The position numbers were made by a program, and so were the translations under genes. A stretch of 64,000 nucleotides of DNA, taken from the NCBI GenBank assembly GCA_039621445.1, contig CP154955.1, positions 5,880,785 to 5,944,784 on the forward strand, in the 5' to 3' direction. Source of the DNA: Euglena gracilis (lineage: Eukaryota > Euglenida > Euglenophyceae > Euglenales). Under the pieces are notes generated by a model. The model searched no databases. It saw only the letters and a program-made list of their open reading frames with translations, and was not told the origin of the DNA. This document shows, piece after piece, positions 10,924-21,300 of the stretch (positions within the stretch are counted from its first letter, which is position 1; the number at the start of each line of letters is the position of its first letter).

Positions 10924-11402
10924 CAGGGAATTTCTGAAGGATCCCCCCGGGGGGGGGTCCAGCCACTGGCTAGCAAAGAGGCTGGAAATGAGCTGCTGGC
11001 TGGACCCCCCCCCCCCGGGTGATGGGGGTGGTCGGGGTTGGAGGGGGCTGGGCTGGGCTGGGTCGACGAAAAACAAAATTTTCTAGCACATTTTTGCCAT
11101 TTTCGACAGTTTGATGGATGGAGCTGGATCAAGGCTGGGGGGCTGTGATGGAGGAAGATGAAAATGAAGGTGAAGGGCTGTGATGAGGAGAAAAAATGCA
11201 GGGATAGGTGAGCTGGGCAGCCCAGTTGGCTGGCCAGCCTGCGGCTGGCTGGCCCAGCCGGCTGGACCCGACTTTATTTCACTCGACCCCCCCCCCCCCC
11301 GGGGGGGGTCCCAGCCCGAATTTGGGCTGCTGGCGGGATTTGAGCTGCTGGCTGGGATCCCCCTGGGGGGGTGGGGTACCCTCCGGCTTAAGAAATCCCC
11401 TG
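10924..11402 (-). mobile_element. hAT-like MITE, family A (CAGGGAATTT ends)
   Basis: The terminal inverted repeats are CAGGGAATTTCTGAAGG and CTTAAGAAATCCCCTG. The flanking octamers ACCCTAAA (10916-10923) and ACCCTGAA (11403-11410) agree at 7 of 8 positions. The body carries CCAGCCAGC/GCTGGCTGG inverted blocks and no coding capacity. The complete sister copy at 35216-35726 lies in the opposite orientation, and a truncated copy sits in the satellite at 318-704. Confidence 0.9.
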
Positions 11403-11689
11403 ACCCTGAAGTCACCAAAGCCACGAAGGCATCAGAAAAAATTTGGCCATTCTTTTCGCGTTTGTGGTTAATTTTCCTGGTTAACTGGTTTTCCAAAAAA
11501 AAAAAGTGACTGATTGGTTTTTGGAAGAGTAGAAGTGCCCCCTGGGGGGGGGGGATCGGTAAATAAGAATTGCATGGCCCACTGATGTGCCATCCCGGGA
11601 AATTGTCACTGAGGCTTCTTACTGCTGGCTTGTTCCGATTCCGCAAGGGCGGGGCTCCGCAACCACCCCTGCCTTTTTTGTTCCCGCAG

Positions 11690-11733
11690 AGCCTGAGAAG
11701 ATCTCCGTGGGGGCCATTCTGACAGGCCACAAC
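11690..11733 (+). CDS. Candidate short exon, unidentified
   Basis: After TTCCCGCAG the GC-biased island reads PEKISVGAILTGHN before a gtgcag donor, or runs on through VQLPAARA. The acceptor has a good pyrimidine tract. The incoming phase is 1. No family was recognised. It may be an exon of the gene preceding ASCC1. Confidence 0.35.
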
Positions 11734-12960
11734 GTGCAGCTTCCTGCGGCGCGGGCAAGGGAGGAGCAGGGTTTGATGCAAACACGTCAACTCTCGGGCT
11801 CGGAGGCTCCCAGGTTGCCAGTCGTCCAGAAATGATGTTCTCGTCCATTGGTGTGTCTTGACATTAACGGAGATGTTGTCACATGCTGTTGCATGTGTTG
11901 TATCTTTGTCTGACCCAGAGAAATCTTGCGTCCTTTTTTTTGTGTCATTATTTCTCCCCCGCCATCTATGCATACCCCCCCTTATTGTCCCTGGACCTCT
12001 GGGCCCGAAGGAGGTTTTTTCTTTTTGGCTCCCTGCCGTGCTTCTGATCGGGCCTCCTGGGAGCAGGTCGAGGCCTAGTTCGGACACTGGTGTCGCAAAA
12101 ACCAAGCCCGGAAACCCTCTTGGGGTTCCATCAAGAGAAAATGCAATTGAAGCCAGGTGGCATTTGATCCAGGGACTCGGGGAAAAAACGAAACAACTCA
12201 TCATATAATTAGGAGCACCCCCCCCCCCCATTTATTGTCCCACCGACCTGGGGGAAAAGTGATGGACTTCTTTCCGTCCTTGCTGTCGATGAACTGCCCC
12301 AAACCCTGGGCAGAAAGCATCACAGCAACGCCGCGACGGGCCAGACTTCCAGCCACGGGTTTGTTTTATTTCAAGGTCTCGGGGCAGCCGGACCCAAGTG
12401 TGAGAGTGGGTGGGCGCCAGGGTGGGCGCTGAGGACGCATTTCTCCGTTTTTTTTTTTTTTTTTCTTTTGCACTTGCTCCTTTCTTTGGTTCGTCACCAA
12501 AGAAAGCTGACGAGCCCAAGTCACTTTTCTTTTTCTTTCACATATGAGTCGTGAGCACGCCGTTGGGCCAACCTCCAACGGTGGTGACGGCGGGGAGGGG
12601 GGTGGACAAATCAGGGCGAGAGGAAACCTTGCTTCCGGCCCACCACCCGGTGGTGGGAGCTACCAAACACCGCCCGGGGCAGCCCTTCAGGAGGGCACTC
12701 CGTCCAATTCGTTCCTTTGTCTTTTGGGGCATCCCTGCGAAGGGGGGAGAACCAAAAACCACTCTTTTTGCTTGAGGAGGGGTGGTGAGGGTGTTCAACC
12801 CTGGGCTCCTTTTCAGCCCTGATGGGGAAACCCCTGGAATGGGTCCCAAATGTCCCAGATCTATGTACCAAATGGAAGTAGACAGTTGGGCCCACGAGGA
12901 ACTGATGGTGCCCACACCTTTCTAGCATCTTGCACCCCAGCGCACAGAAAACCGACGCTA
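11734..12960. other. Non-coding stretch, no clear exon
   Basis: Holds a small CCCCTTATTGTCC-type hairpin element near 11975-12240 and a T-run. The GC-rich island at 12545-12700 is open in several frames but lacks a convincing exon. A 382-codon minus-strand open frame at 11083-12231 is an artefact of the repeat and of biased composition. Confidence 0.4.
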
Positions 12961-12970
12961 GGGGTTTTGG

Positions 12971-13200
12971 ACCATACCATTGCTTAAGGTGCGTCCGACC
13001 CCACAACCCCCCCCCGTTGTTTTTTTTTGGAATGATTGACTGCTCTTTGGCTCCGGACCCCCCCCCCCATGGCCAAAGTGGCACCTGGCCGGAATTCTCT
13101 TGGGGTTTTGGCCAAAAATGGTTGATTTTATTTGAGCCATTTTGCCTGGTGGCCAGAGTGACCGACCCCCCCCCCCCCGGAGGTGGGAAGTGGGTGGCTG
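12971..13200. mobile_element. Family B element fragment (ACCATACC end)
   Basis: The left terminus ACCATACCATTGCTTAAGG is identical in its core to the complete element at 44135. It is followed by the family's C-runs and degraded versions of its TGACTGACTGG phrase. No right end was found, so the copy is truncated or heavily diverged. Confidence 0.65.
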
Positions 13201-13548
13201 GTTTTTGGAAACTGTATTTTTTTAAAAAGTTGGGAACCCAGGGGAACCAATTTTGCTTTTCGCCGCCGTCACCTCACAGGGTGGCCACCATTGTGGACCC
13301 TGAAAGCTTCCCGAAAAAAGGACCCTGACCCTGACGGGTTCTGCCAGCTCGGCACGACAGGTTGCGTGGGGGGTACCCACTCCTGGCTGGTTTTGGGGGA
13401 GTTGCCAGGACTGCACAGGAATCCCTGAAACCTAATTCATGGGTGGTGGGGGGGGGGACCCCCCCCCCCCTGCCAAGCCCACCCGTACAGCCCTGGGAGT
13501 GACCGAGTCCACCTGTTACCACTTTGCACGGAAAAGCTTATCTTTCAG

Positions 13549-13693
13549 GCCGACTGTTCCCTGGGGGGGGGTGGCCTATGGCCAGGACGCCCAGGTGAAG
13601 GGCGGCCCCGGCCCCGAGGAGGACCGCAAGTGGCAGGACCATCTGCGCCGCCGGGCGGAGCAGCGGGAGGCCATCTCCGACAGCATCGCGGAG
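13549..13693 (+). CDS. Exon of an unidentified protein, charged/helical
   Basis: The acceptor is ATCTTTCAG and the donor GAG|gtgtgc. The incoming phase is 2 and the outgoing phase 0. The frame has GC at nearly every third position and encodes GPTVPWGGVAYGQDAQV, then KGGPGPEEDRKWQDHLRRR and AEQREAISDSIAE. The second half is a strongly charged likely helix. Phase matches the exon at 14798, so the two probably join. I do not recognise the family. Confidence 0.6.
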
Positions 13694-13699
13694 GTGTGC

Positions 13700-13890
13700 G
13701 CGGGCCCTGCCCGTTGTTTTCGCGACCTGGTGTTTGATGCACCGTTTGAAGGTGGACTGCTGGGCAGCGACAGGGGGAAGCGACAGGGTGCAAGGTTGGT
13801 GGCGGAAGTTGCGTGAGAAAAAATCCACACCGAAACGATGAGTGTTCCCACCCGTACGTGTTTCATTTTGGCTTTTCGCCATTTTTCTCA
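13700..13890. other. Intron sequence, nothing recognised
   Basis: This lies between the exon at 13549 and the palindrome array. The open frame continues past the donor without GC3 bias. Confidence 0.4.
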
Positions 13891-13892
13891 CT

Positions 13893-14036
13893 TTTGGCTG
13901 GCAAAACGGCTTTTCCGCCGTTTTGCCCACGGCGAAACGGCTTTTTCGCCGTTTTGCCAACGGCTAAACGGCTTTTTTGCCGTTTTGCTGACGGCTAAAC
14001 GTCTTTTTCGCCGTTTTGCCGAAATGCTGTTTTGAA
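13893..14036. repeat. AACGGC-loop-GCCGTT hairpin array
   Basis: Four to five tandem copies of a unit of about 33 bp, each a palindrome such as AAACGGCTTTTTCGCCGTTT. Loops vary (TTTTCC, TTTTTC, TTTTTT). Each copy would form a short stem in RNA. It lies in the intron between the exons at 13549 and 14798. Confidence 0.9.
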
Positions 14037-14797
14037 ACAAAAGGGCTTCTGATGGGTGGGAACAAGGCATCTGCCTTCAGCTTCCTCGGTAGGAGAGGGT
14101 GTGTTCATCGGTGCTCCGCAAGGTGTTTGGTGTCTTCCCCCAAACATCCCCTGCATTTTCTCTGCAATGTCCTGAAGAATTGTGCACGAAAATCACACCC
14201 GGCTCCCAAAGCCCCCCCTCCATTTTCAAGGAGACAGATGCATGGGGAGTCTAAATCCCCATTTGGCTTTCATTTTTTCAAACAATGTGCACGGATAATT
14301 TAAGCCACAAAATCTCGATATAAAAGCAGCACATAAAAAGAAAAGATTCTTTCCCAAAATTCACAACAAATTCATGCCAATCACGAAAAATGTCACAATT
14401 GAAAATTTGCAAAATGATCACATTTTCCTGATGGACTTTTTTCTTCCCTCAAAATTTTCTCACTCTCAAAACTTGTTTATATTTTTCTGGTTGTGCTGTT
14501 CAGCAAAACAATGCAGAACGTGGGATTGGGCTTTGGTCTCAGCCACCCACAATATAGGAAGCAATTAAATGGCTTGAAGAAGGTCTGACAACGTGGACAA
14601 CGTGGATGACCACACAAAACAAATTTTCCGAAAATCACGCAAGTCACGCAAATCATTTAAAATCACGTGTAGAATTCTGGCCAGACAACTTTTTCCAGTA
14701 AAACCATTCCAGACCTGGTAAAGTGGTTTGCTAGTGGACCCCCCCCAGATTCTTAAGCAAAAGCCTGGCCACAGACAGTCTTTGTGCTCATTTTCAG
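14037..14797. other. AT-richer intron sequence
   Basis: No repeats of note and no exon-like codon bias. It ends in GTGCTCATTTTCAG at the next acceptor. Confidence 0.4.
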
Positions 14798-14911
14798 GTG
14801 CCCACCCGGTGCTACGACAGCGATTTCAACCATGTCATCCTGGAAGATTTCACATGCTACCGTGTGTACGCGGGGCAGGCGGACACCAGGCTGCTCCTCC
14901 AGTCTCACACG
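14798..14911 (+). CDS. Exon of an unidentified protein, possibly last exon of the upstream gene
   Basis: The acceptor CATTTTCAG is followed in phase 0 by VPTRCYDSDFNHVILEDF, TCYRVYAGQADTRLLLQSHT. Codon bias is strong up to ACG, where a gttgtt donor is possible. Alternatively the frame stays open to a TAA at 15023-15025 and the exon is terminal. The incoming phase matches the exon ending at 13693. The peptide looks like alternating strands and helix. I could not assign a family. ASCC1 begins about 210 bp after the TAA. Confidence 0.55.
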
Positions 14912-15111
14912 GTTGTTGCGCGGATTCCCGCAGCGCAAATTTTTCCTTCCACAAGGAAAAATGGTTCTCATCCATGCCCTGGCCAGCCATTGTTTTGCAG
15001 ATGCCTTTGCGGATGCTTTAAATAATTTTCTTCAATCTCTGGGAAGTTTTCATGTCCAGGAAACTGGGAACTGAGAACTTTTCCCTCCTAATCGATTGTC
15101 AGGAGAATACC

Positions 15112-15213
15112 CATATTGATGTTAACGGCAATGTTAATAATAATAATATATAATATAAAAATAATTAATAATAATAATAAATAATTAATAATATAAATGA
15201 TAGTGTCAATGTA
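15112..15213. repeat. AT-rich (ATA/AAT) tract upstream of ASCC1 start
   Basis: About 100 bp of almost pure A/T, ending 20 bp before the ATG of ASCC1. Similar AT tracts precede coding islands at 36243, 38781, 43678 and 62904. It could act as a promoter-like or nucleosome-free region, but no TATA box can be singled out. Confidence 0.55.
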
Positions 15214-15233
15214 ATGGAGGAGACCTGCCCGGG

Positions 15234-15372
15234 ATGCACAAGCGGTTCGACGAGGAGGAGGGGCTGTACGACCTGGAGGACGAGGAGCTGGAGTTCCACA
15301 AGGACCCGGAGACCGGCCACTGGGCCCTGCCCCTCCCCGACGTTGGGCCCCACTTCTTCCGCTTCATCATTG
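15234..15372 (+). CDS. ASCC1: ASCC1 exon 1: start and first KH strand
   Basis: The ATG at 15234 opens MHKRFDEEEGLYDLEDEELE, continues with FHKDPETGHWALPLPDVGPH and ends FFRFIIG, the first strand and helix entry of the KH domain. The start is chosen because about 46 residues before the GxxG loop is close to the animal protein and the sequence upstream is AT-rich and non-coding. The donor is ATTG|gtgtgt, phase 1. Confidence 0.85.
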
Positions 15373-18300
15373 GTGTGTTTGGACGACCCCCATTGCGTGC
15401 CAGGCTAGCTTCAGCCAAAGCCAACGTTGTCCTCTTTAGGGGTGGGATTTGGGGTTGGTGTTGGGTTGGGTTGAGGTCAGACTCATATATTTATGGCACA
15501 AGGGAGTGCTGAAGAAGGACTTCAATGTGGCTATTGTTGGGCACAGCGTTAGGATTAGGAATTTGTATCCACACTTCCCGCCCACTGCTGTTGTGTGACC
15601 CCCCTGGCTCCGTGTGAAATTATCGTCATTCCTCTGACCCCTCCAAACAATTTTTGAGCACATTCACTTTTTTTTAAAAAAAAGAGGAGGGTGGCACATG
15701 AGGGAAAGGATTTTCCCTCTTTTTTTCCCAATAAAGACCGCCCCTTAAATTGTCCTCTGGTTCCATGCTTGTTGACCTGTCGTCATGGGGGGGTCTCGGT
15801 CTTGGCCTGGGGGGGGGGTTCTTGGGGGGTACGTACCCCCCACCACCTGTTGGGACACACCGGTGCCGACAAGGCCTATGTCTAAATAGGTACGTACCCC
15901 CCCCCCAGTACCTGTTGTACCTATACCGGTACACGCACGTCCTGGGGGGTACACAAAGGTCCTAGGGGGCACATACAGTGTGTGGGGTACCACCAGCACT
16001 GACGCCGACAAGGCCTTTGTCTGAAAGAATAACAAAATCCCTTGTGTTTCCAAGTCCTTTTGAGGGGCAAATCCCTTTTGTTGCTCAATTGTTGGAAGGC
16101 CCCAAAACAACAAAATCCCTTGTGTTTCCAAGTCATTTGGGGGGGGGCAAATCCCTTGTGTTTCCAAGTCATTTTGGGGAGCAAACCCCTTTTGTTGCTC
16201 AGTTGTTGGGGAGCCCCAAAATAACAAAATCCCTTGCGTTTCCAAATTATTTTGGAGGGCAAATCCCTTTTGTTGCTCAACCTTTGGGGGGCCCCAAAAT
16301 AACAAAATCCCTTGTGTTGCCAAGTCCTTTTGGGGGGCAAATCCCTTTTTTTGCTGAATTGTTGGGGGGCCCCAAAATAATAAAATCCTTTGTGTTTCCA
16401 AGTCATTTTGGGGGGCAAATCCCTTTTATTGCTCAACCTTTGGGGGGGCCCCAAAATAACAAAATCCCTTGTGTTACCAAGTCCTTTTGTTGTGTACCTG
16501 CTTGTATCTGTACAGGTACACAATAGGTACTGGGGGGTACGTACCTGGTACGTTCCCCCCAGTACCTATCGCGTACCTGCTTGTACCTGTACAGGTACAC
16601 GCAGGTCCTGGGGGGTACGTACCTGTTTAGACATAGGCCTTGTCGGTGCCGGTGTGTGGGGGGGGTCGTACCTGGTACGTAACCCCCCAGTACCTGTCAC
16701 GTACCTGCTTGTACCAGGTACGCGACTTGTACCAGGTACGTACCCCCCCCCCAGAACCCCCCCCCACGGCCAGGCTGCTACCCCGTCATGGAGACCTGTC
16801 TCCCACCTGTGCACTCGCTGAATTGTCAGGAAACAATTTCCGGGGGGGGTGCAGTCAAGGTTTGCGTGAAACTCTTACCCCATTATGCTTAGTATTTTCC
16901 AGATGTATTTTCCAGATGCATTCATCTGCTTTCTTCCTCCCCACCCAGGGGTTTTTTTTTTGGTCGTGGACCCCCGGGGGGGGGGGTAGGGTGGGTGGGT
17001 CCGGCCAAGCTCCCCCTCGGGGGGGGGGGAGCTTGGACCCGGGACCCCTCCCCCCTCTAGGGGGGACCCCTTCTCCCCCCAGTCTTAAAAAAACCCCCTG
17101 TCCCCACCGCACTTGCCCGGTAGGCTCAGACGTCCCTCTTTTTGAGCCCCTCTTTTTTTGTGCTCTGGGTGCCTCTCCTACAGCATTAGGAAAAGAGGGG
17201 TGATGTCCAGGGAGCTGCTCAAATTCCCCGGCTTGTCCACGTTCGGGCGGGGGGGGGGGGGGGGCTTTGGCCACTCACCACACAGCAAACTGGGCCAGAA
17301 GCGAAGTTAGCGCCGGCCATAAACAGACAAGAAGCCTTAGTGCAACTATGGGGGGGGGGGTTGTTTTGGGAATCCTCTCAATGCCGCAGGCTCCAAGGGC
17401 GGCACGCGGGACTCCATCGAGAAGGACACCGGGGCATCCATCAAGGTCCCGAAGCCCAACGACCCGGGCCATACATTCATTTTAATCTTTGCATGACACG
17501 GCCTGGGGGATAGGTCAGTGGGCTTTCAAGAGTAGGTGGGTGGGTTTGGGTTGGACCCCCTCCCTGGGGGGGTGCATCATGGGCCAGCCCGGCATGCTGG
17601 AGGCTGGGTTGGCCAGAACGTTTCTCAGGGTTATTGGCTGATTTCGGGTGGTTTTGGGCTGGGTGAGTGGGTGGGCTGACCGCCCCTTGCCCCAGGGATG
17701 AGTGCCACACATCTGACAATGACCCTTGGCCATCGATGGGGGTGCAGCGTTGGCGATTTTTTCCTGAAAAACGCCAAAACAAAAAAAATACCCCGGTTTG
17801 CTCCATTTTCAAAAGAAATTGAAAACATATTTGTTTCCTTGGAAATCAAGAAAATATGGTTTTATAATTTACAATTTGTGGTTTTATCAAAATGATGTTT
17901 TTTTTTGAAAAGATGCTGGCCGGGGGAGGGAGTCGTGAATGAATCCATGCCCACAACCAGTACATCGTCATCCGGGGGCTGACCCGCGCCGTCTGCGCCG
18001 CCGCCAAGCAGCGCATCGACATTGTGAAGGCCAAGTGCCCCCTGGGGGGCCCTCCGAGGTGGACCAGGGGGGGGGAAGCTTTTTTGCGTGTGTTCCAGAG
18101 AGAGAAATTCACAGAGAACTTTTCTGAACCTATTTTTGTGGTCTTTGGAGTTCGTGAGAGTATTCAGTTCCCCACGTTCCGCCGTTTGATGTGATAGGAA
18201 GGAAGGCCATTCCACCTTGTGACACGAACTGGGACTACAACCAACCCATTGTCACTTTGCTCTGTTTGTATACCGTTATACAATATATCGGACTGTGGTA

Positions 18301-21300
18301 TCCCCCCCAAAACAAAAATCAAAGCAAAACAAAAACAGGGTTTTTGTAAAGCCGGGGGATCAGCGATTTGAAATTGGTTCCACAGTACCCGCCCGACGCT
18401 TCGAGTGGGTGGCTTTATTCCTCCAAACATTTCCGGTGCAGCATTTTGGGACCCCCATGGGCCCTCCAAACTCCCCCAGCCCCCACCCCAGACACCAAAA
18501 AACGTTTCGGGGCATTAACCCCAAACATTAAACTCCCCAGGGGGTTTGGTTTTGCTACCCAAATGTACAGCCTCTCCTGATATGGATGGAGCCAGACCAT
18601 GGTGCCATACAGGAAAAAGCAGAAAATTCATCCACCCATTTTTTTTGGGGTGGATACAACATTCCCCCCCCCCCAAATGCTCCATTTTTGATCAAGTTGA
18701 ACATTTTTTTGGGGGGAATTGGAGGTGCACAACAAAAATTTGGCATAAACTGGACTGCACATCCCAAAAAAGTTTGATCCCCTGAAGGTCTTGAAGAAAA
18801 AAAATCCTGCCCAGATATAAAGCCGGGAGATTTTGGGGGGGGGTAGCATGTTATGGCTGCCGGACCACCCAGAGGAAGTTGGCTGAAACAACAGTGGCTG
18901 CTCCAGCAGGGCAGGGTGCGGCGGAAAGGTTCCTGCACAAACGACCAATTTTTCATCGCAGGTCGAAACACGCCGCTTTCAAAGAGTTTTGAGAGTTTTC
19001 TGGCGAATTTCTGGCATTCACCAAAATCCCCAAATGAGCATTTCCATTCGGGAAATTGCCACGGGTGTTTACTGGAAAACCCTGAAATGTTCAAATGAAA
19101 TGTTTTAAGTGGTGCGGGACGAGAAACAGCCCTGATCATATGTTTGCTCATGGGCTGATTTTTTGAGGTGTTTTATATATTGATATACATGCATATACAT
19201 ATACATAAGGTGTGTCCCCCCCCACCTATTCGAGCCGGGTAACCTGCTCAGACCACCGGAGTCCCCCAGCCGCTGCGTCCCTGCTGGACTACACCCACTT
19301 TGTCTCCATCCCGCTGACTGCCGCCGTGGAGGACATCGCCAAGCTGGTGGAGACCAGGCTGACTTTGAAGGAAACCCCTCCTGGGGGGGGGTGAAAGCCA
19401 TGGGCAACTGGTGGGGGAGGAAGTGGGTTTTGAGCCGGGTGGTAAAACCCATTTAAGTGCATGGGATGCGCACCTTATTGGACCGTAGTTTTGGAACCTT
19501 GGGGGGTGTGGCACTTATTTAGGCACTACCCGAAATTGGTTCAGTGTAAAGTGGCTTTTTTGGGGGTGCACACTTTTTTGGATTGCACTTTTGGGCCCTC
19601 GGGGGTGTGACCAGGGATTTGGGCTTATCCTGAAACGGGATTATCCGAAATCAAACACGGATAACTTCGGATGACTACGGATAAGCCTGACTCCCAAGTA
19701 CGGGTACTACGAATGGGAGGTCTGGCATGGCTAACAAGGGTTTTTGGGGAGGGGTATCACACACCAGTGTACATTATGTGTATTGCATGCACGCCATATC
19801 CTTTTTGATGGTGTTTGGACGTTTCAGAGGTTTTATTACACTCACTCAATCTGTCTTCTCTTGTTATATTTCAACTTTTTGGATCGTTGACCCAGTCAAT
19901 TTAGGCGTTTTTGCAACTACAGATAACTACGGATAAATACTATTAACTACGGACAAGAAGACCCCCAACTACGGATAATCACCAATCCCTGGTGTGACAT
20001 TTATTTGGGCACTGCGCACCATTTGGGCACTGCGCACTTAAATGGGGAGTTATACCCTCTGATGCTGCATTTCAAGGATGCTCACCGATTTGGCCAAGAT
20101 GGGCCGGGTCCAAAGTTTTCTCCACGCAATGGCCAGTCTTTCAGGGTCCCCCAAATGGCCATTCGAAGTTTGTGTCTGTTGAACCCATCTGGACCCCCCC
20201 CCCCCAGGCGCCAGCTGTGGGTGGGCACCCCGTGGAAAAGAGACCCCTCTGGGGCCATTGCAAAGACGCCTGGCATGGACGCTTACCCGGAAGTTCAGTG
20301 GGAAGGTGAAGGGGGTTGAGCCCTCCATCTTCCAGACCCCAGCCCAGGTCCCACCCCACTTGATCCCCCTGTTTGCCTCAAAGCGTGTTTGCGGTGGTGG
20401 GAGAAGGGCAGGACAGGAATTGACCAAAACCTCTCTCGTTTTGTTTTTTTGTCTGGGTGTCTTTCAGCTCCAAACTTAGGCATTGTAATTATTGTAATTG
20501 TAATTGTATTTGCATATTTTTGCGAACTATTTCATCGCTAAATTTTGCAGGCACTGCTATGTATGTCCCGAGACGAGAACATGAGCCATGTGGCATCTGT
20601 TCCTCTCCGGCACTTGTGTCTTGTGCTCCCTCCTCACAGGCTCACCTCACCATTCTGATGCTGCGCCTGTATGCCCCAGAGGACCTGCACAGACTGCGCA
20701 TGACGGATACCTGATGTTGCGGTTTCCCCGCCAAGACGTTTTCGGATTTGGACCAGCATGGTGAAGGGTGAGGGCAGTTTTGCAGTTTTCTTTGGTCAAT
20801 TTTTGTGTCTTCCATCTGCCGGTCTGGACCACCAGGGGGCCCAAAAAGGTCAAATTTTTCCTGCCGTACGCTTTGCGCCCAACAATTTTGGCATTTTTTG
20901 GCATTTTTTTTTTGCCAAAAAGTGCCCAAAATGGCATTTTGAGCCGATTATTTGGGCAAAAATATTCGGCCCGGCGCTTAGCGCCGGTCCAAAAAAAATC
21001 AGCCATCCAGACTGTGCATGCCCATGTACAAGAGGGGGGAATGCCCCCCCCCCCACTCCAGGACGGGTACCACACCCCTGGCCTTATATCGAACCCTGAG
21101 CTTCAGCGCTTCACATTTCCAAAGAATCTGAGGCCGTTTCTGTCCACTAAAACGCTCCCAGGTCTGTGAATTGACTCAAAAGGTATCTGGAAAGTTGTGC
21201 AAGTCAAAATTCCGACCAATCGTGCTTTATTCCAGAGAGAATGGAGTTGGTTGTTTTTTTTTGCAGTGGACGGCAGGGTTGCACAATCATTTGGAGGCTC

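Larger units (their letters stand above)
15373..17389. other. ASCC1 intron 1
   Basis: About 2 kb. It contains a composite element with 78-bp minisatellite (15782-16792) and a 155-bp hAT-like MITE (16946-17100), both with 8-bp target duplications, plus G-runs near the acceptor. Confidence 0.8.

Noticed and set aside
11083-12231. 382-codon minus-strand open frame
   Set aside because: It runs through the family A transposon and C/G-run DNA. No domain was seen, and the overlapping plus-strand islands have better codon bias.
15745-16526. 180-220 codon frames with a 26-residue repeat on both strands
   Set aside because: Explained by a 78-bp minisatellite inside an ASCC1 intron. Openness on both strands argues against selection for protein.
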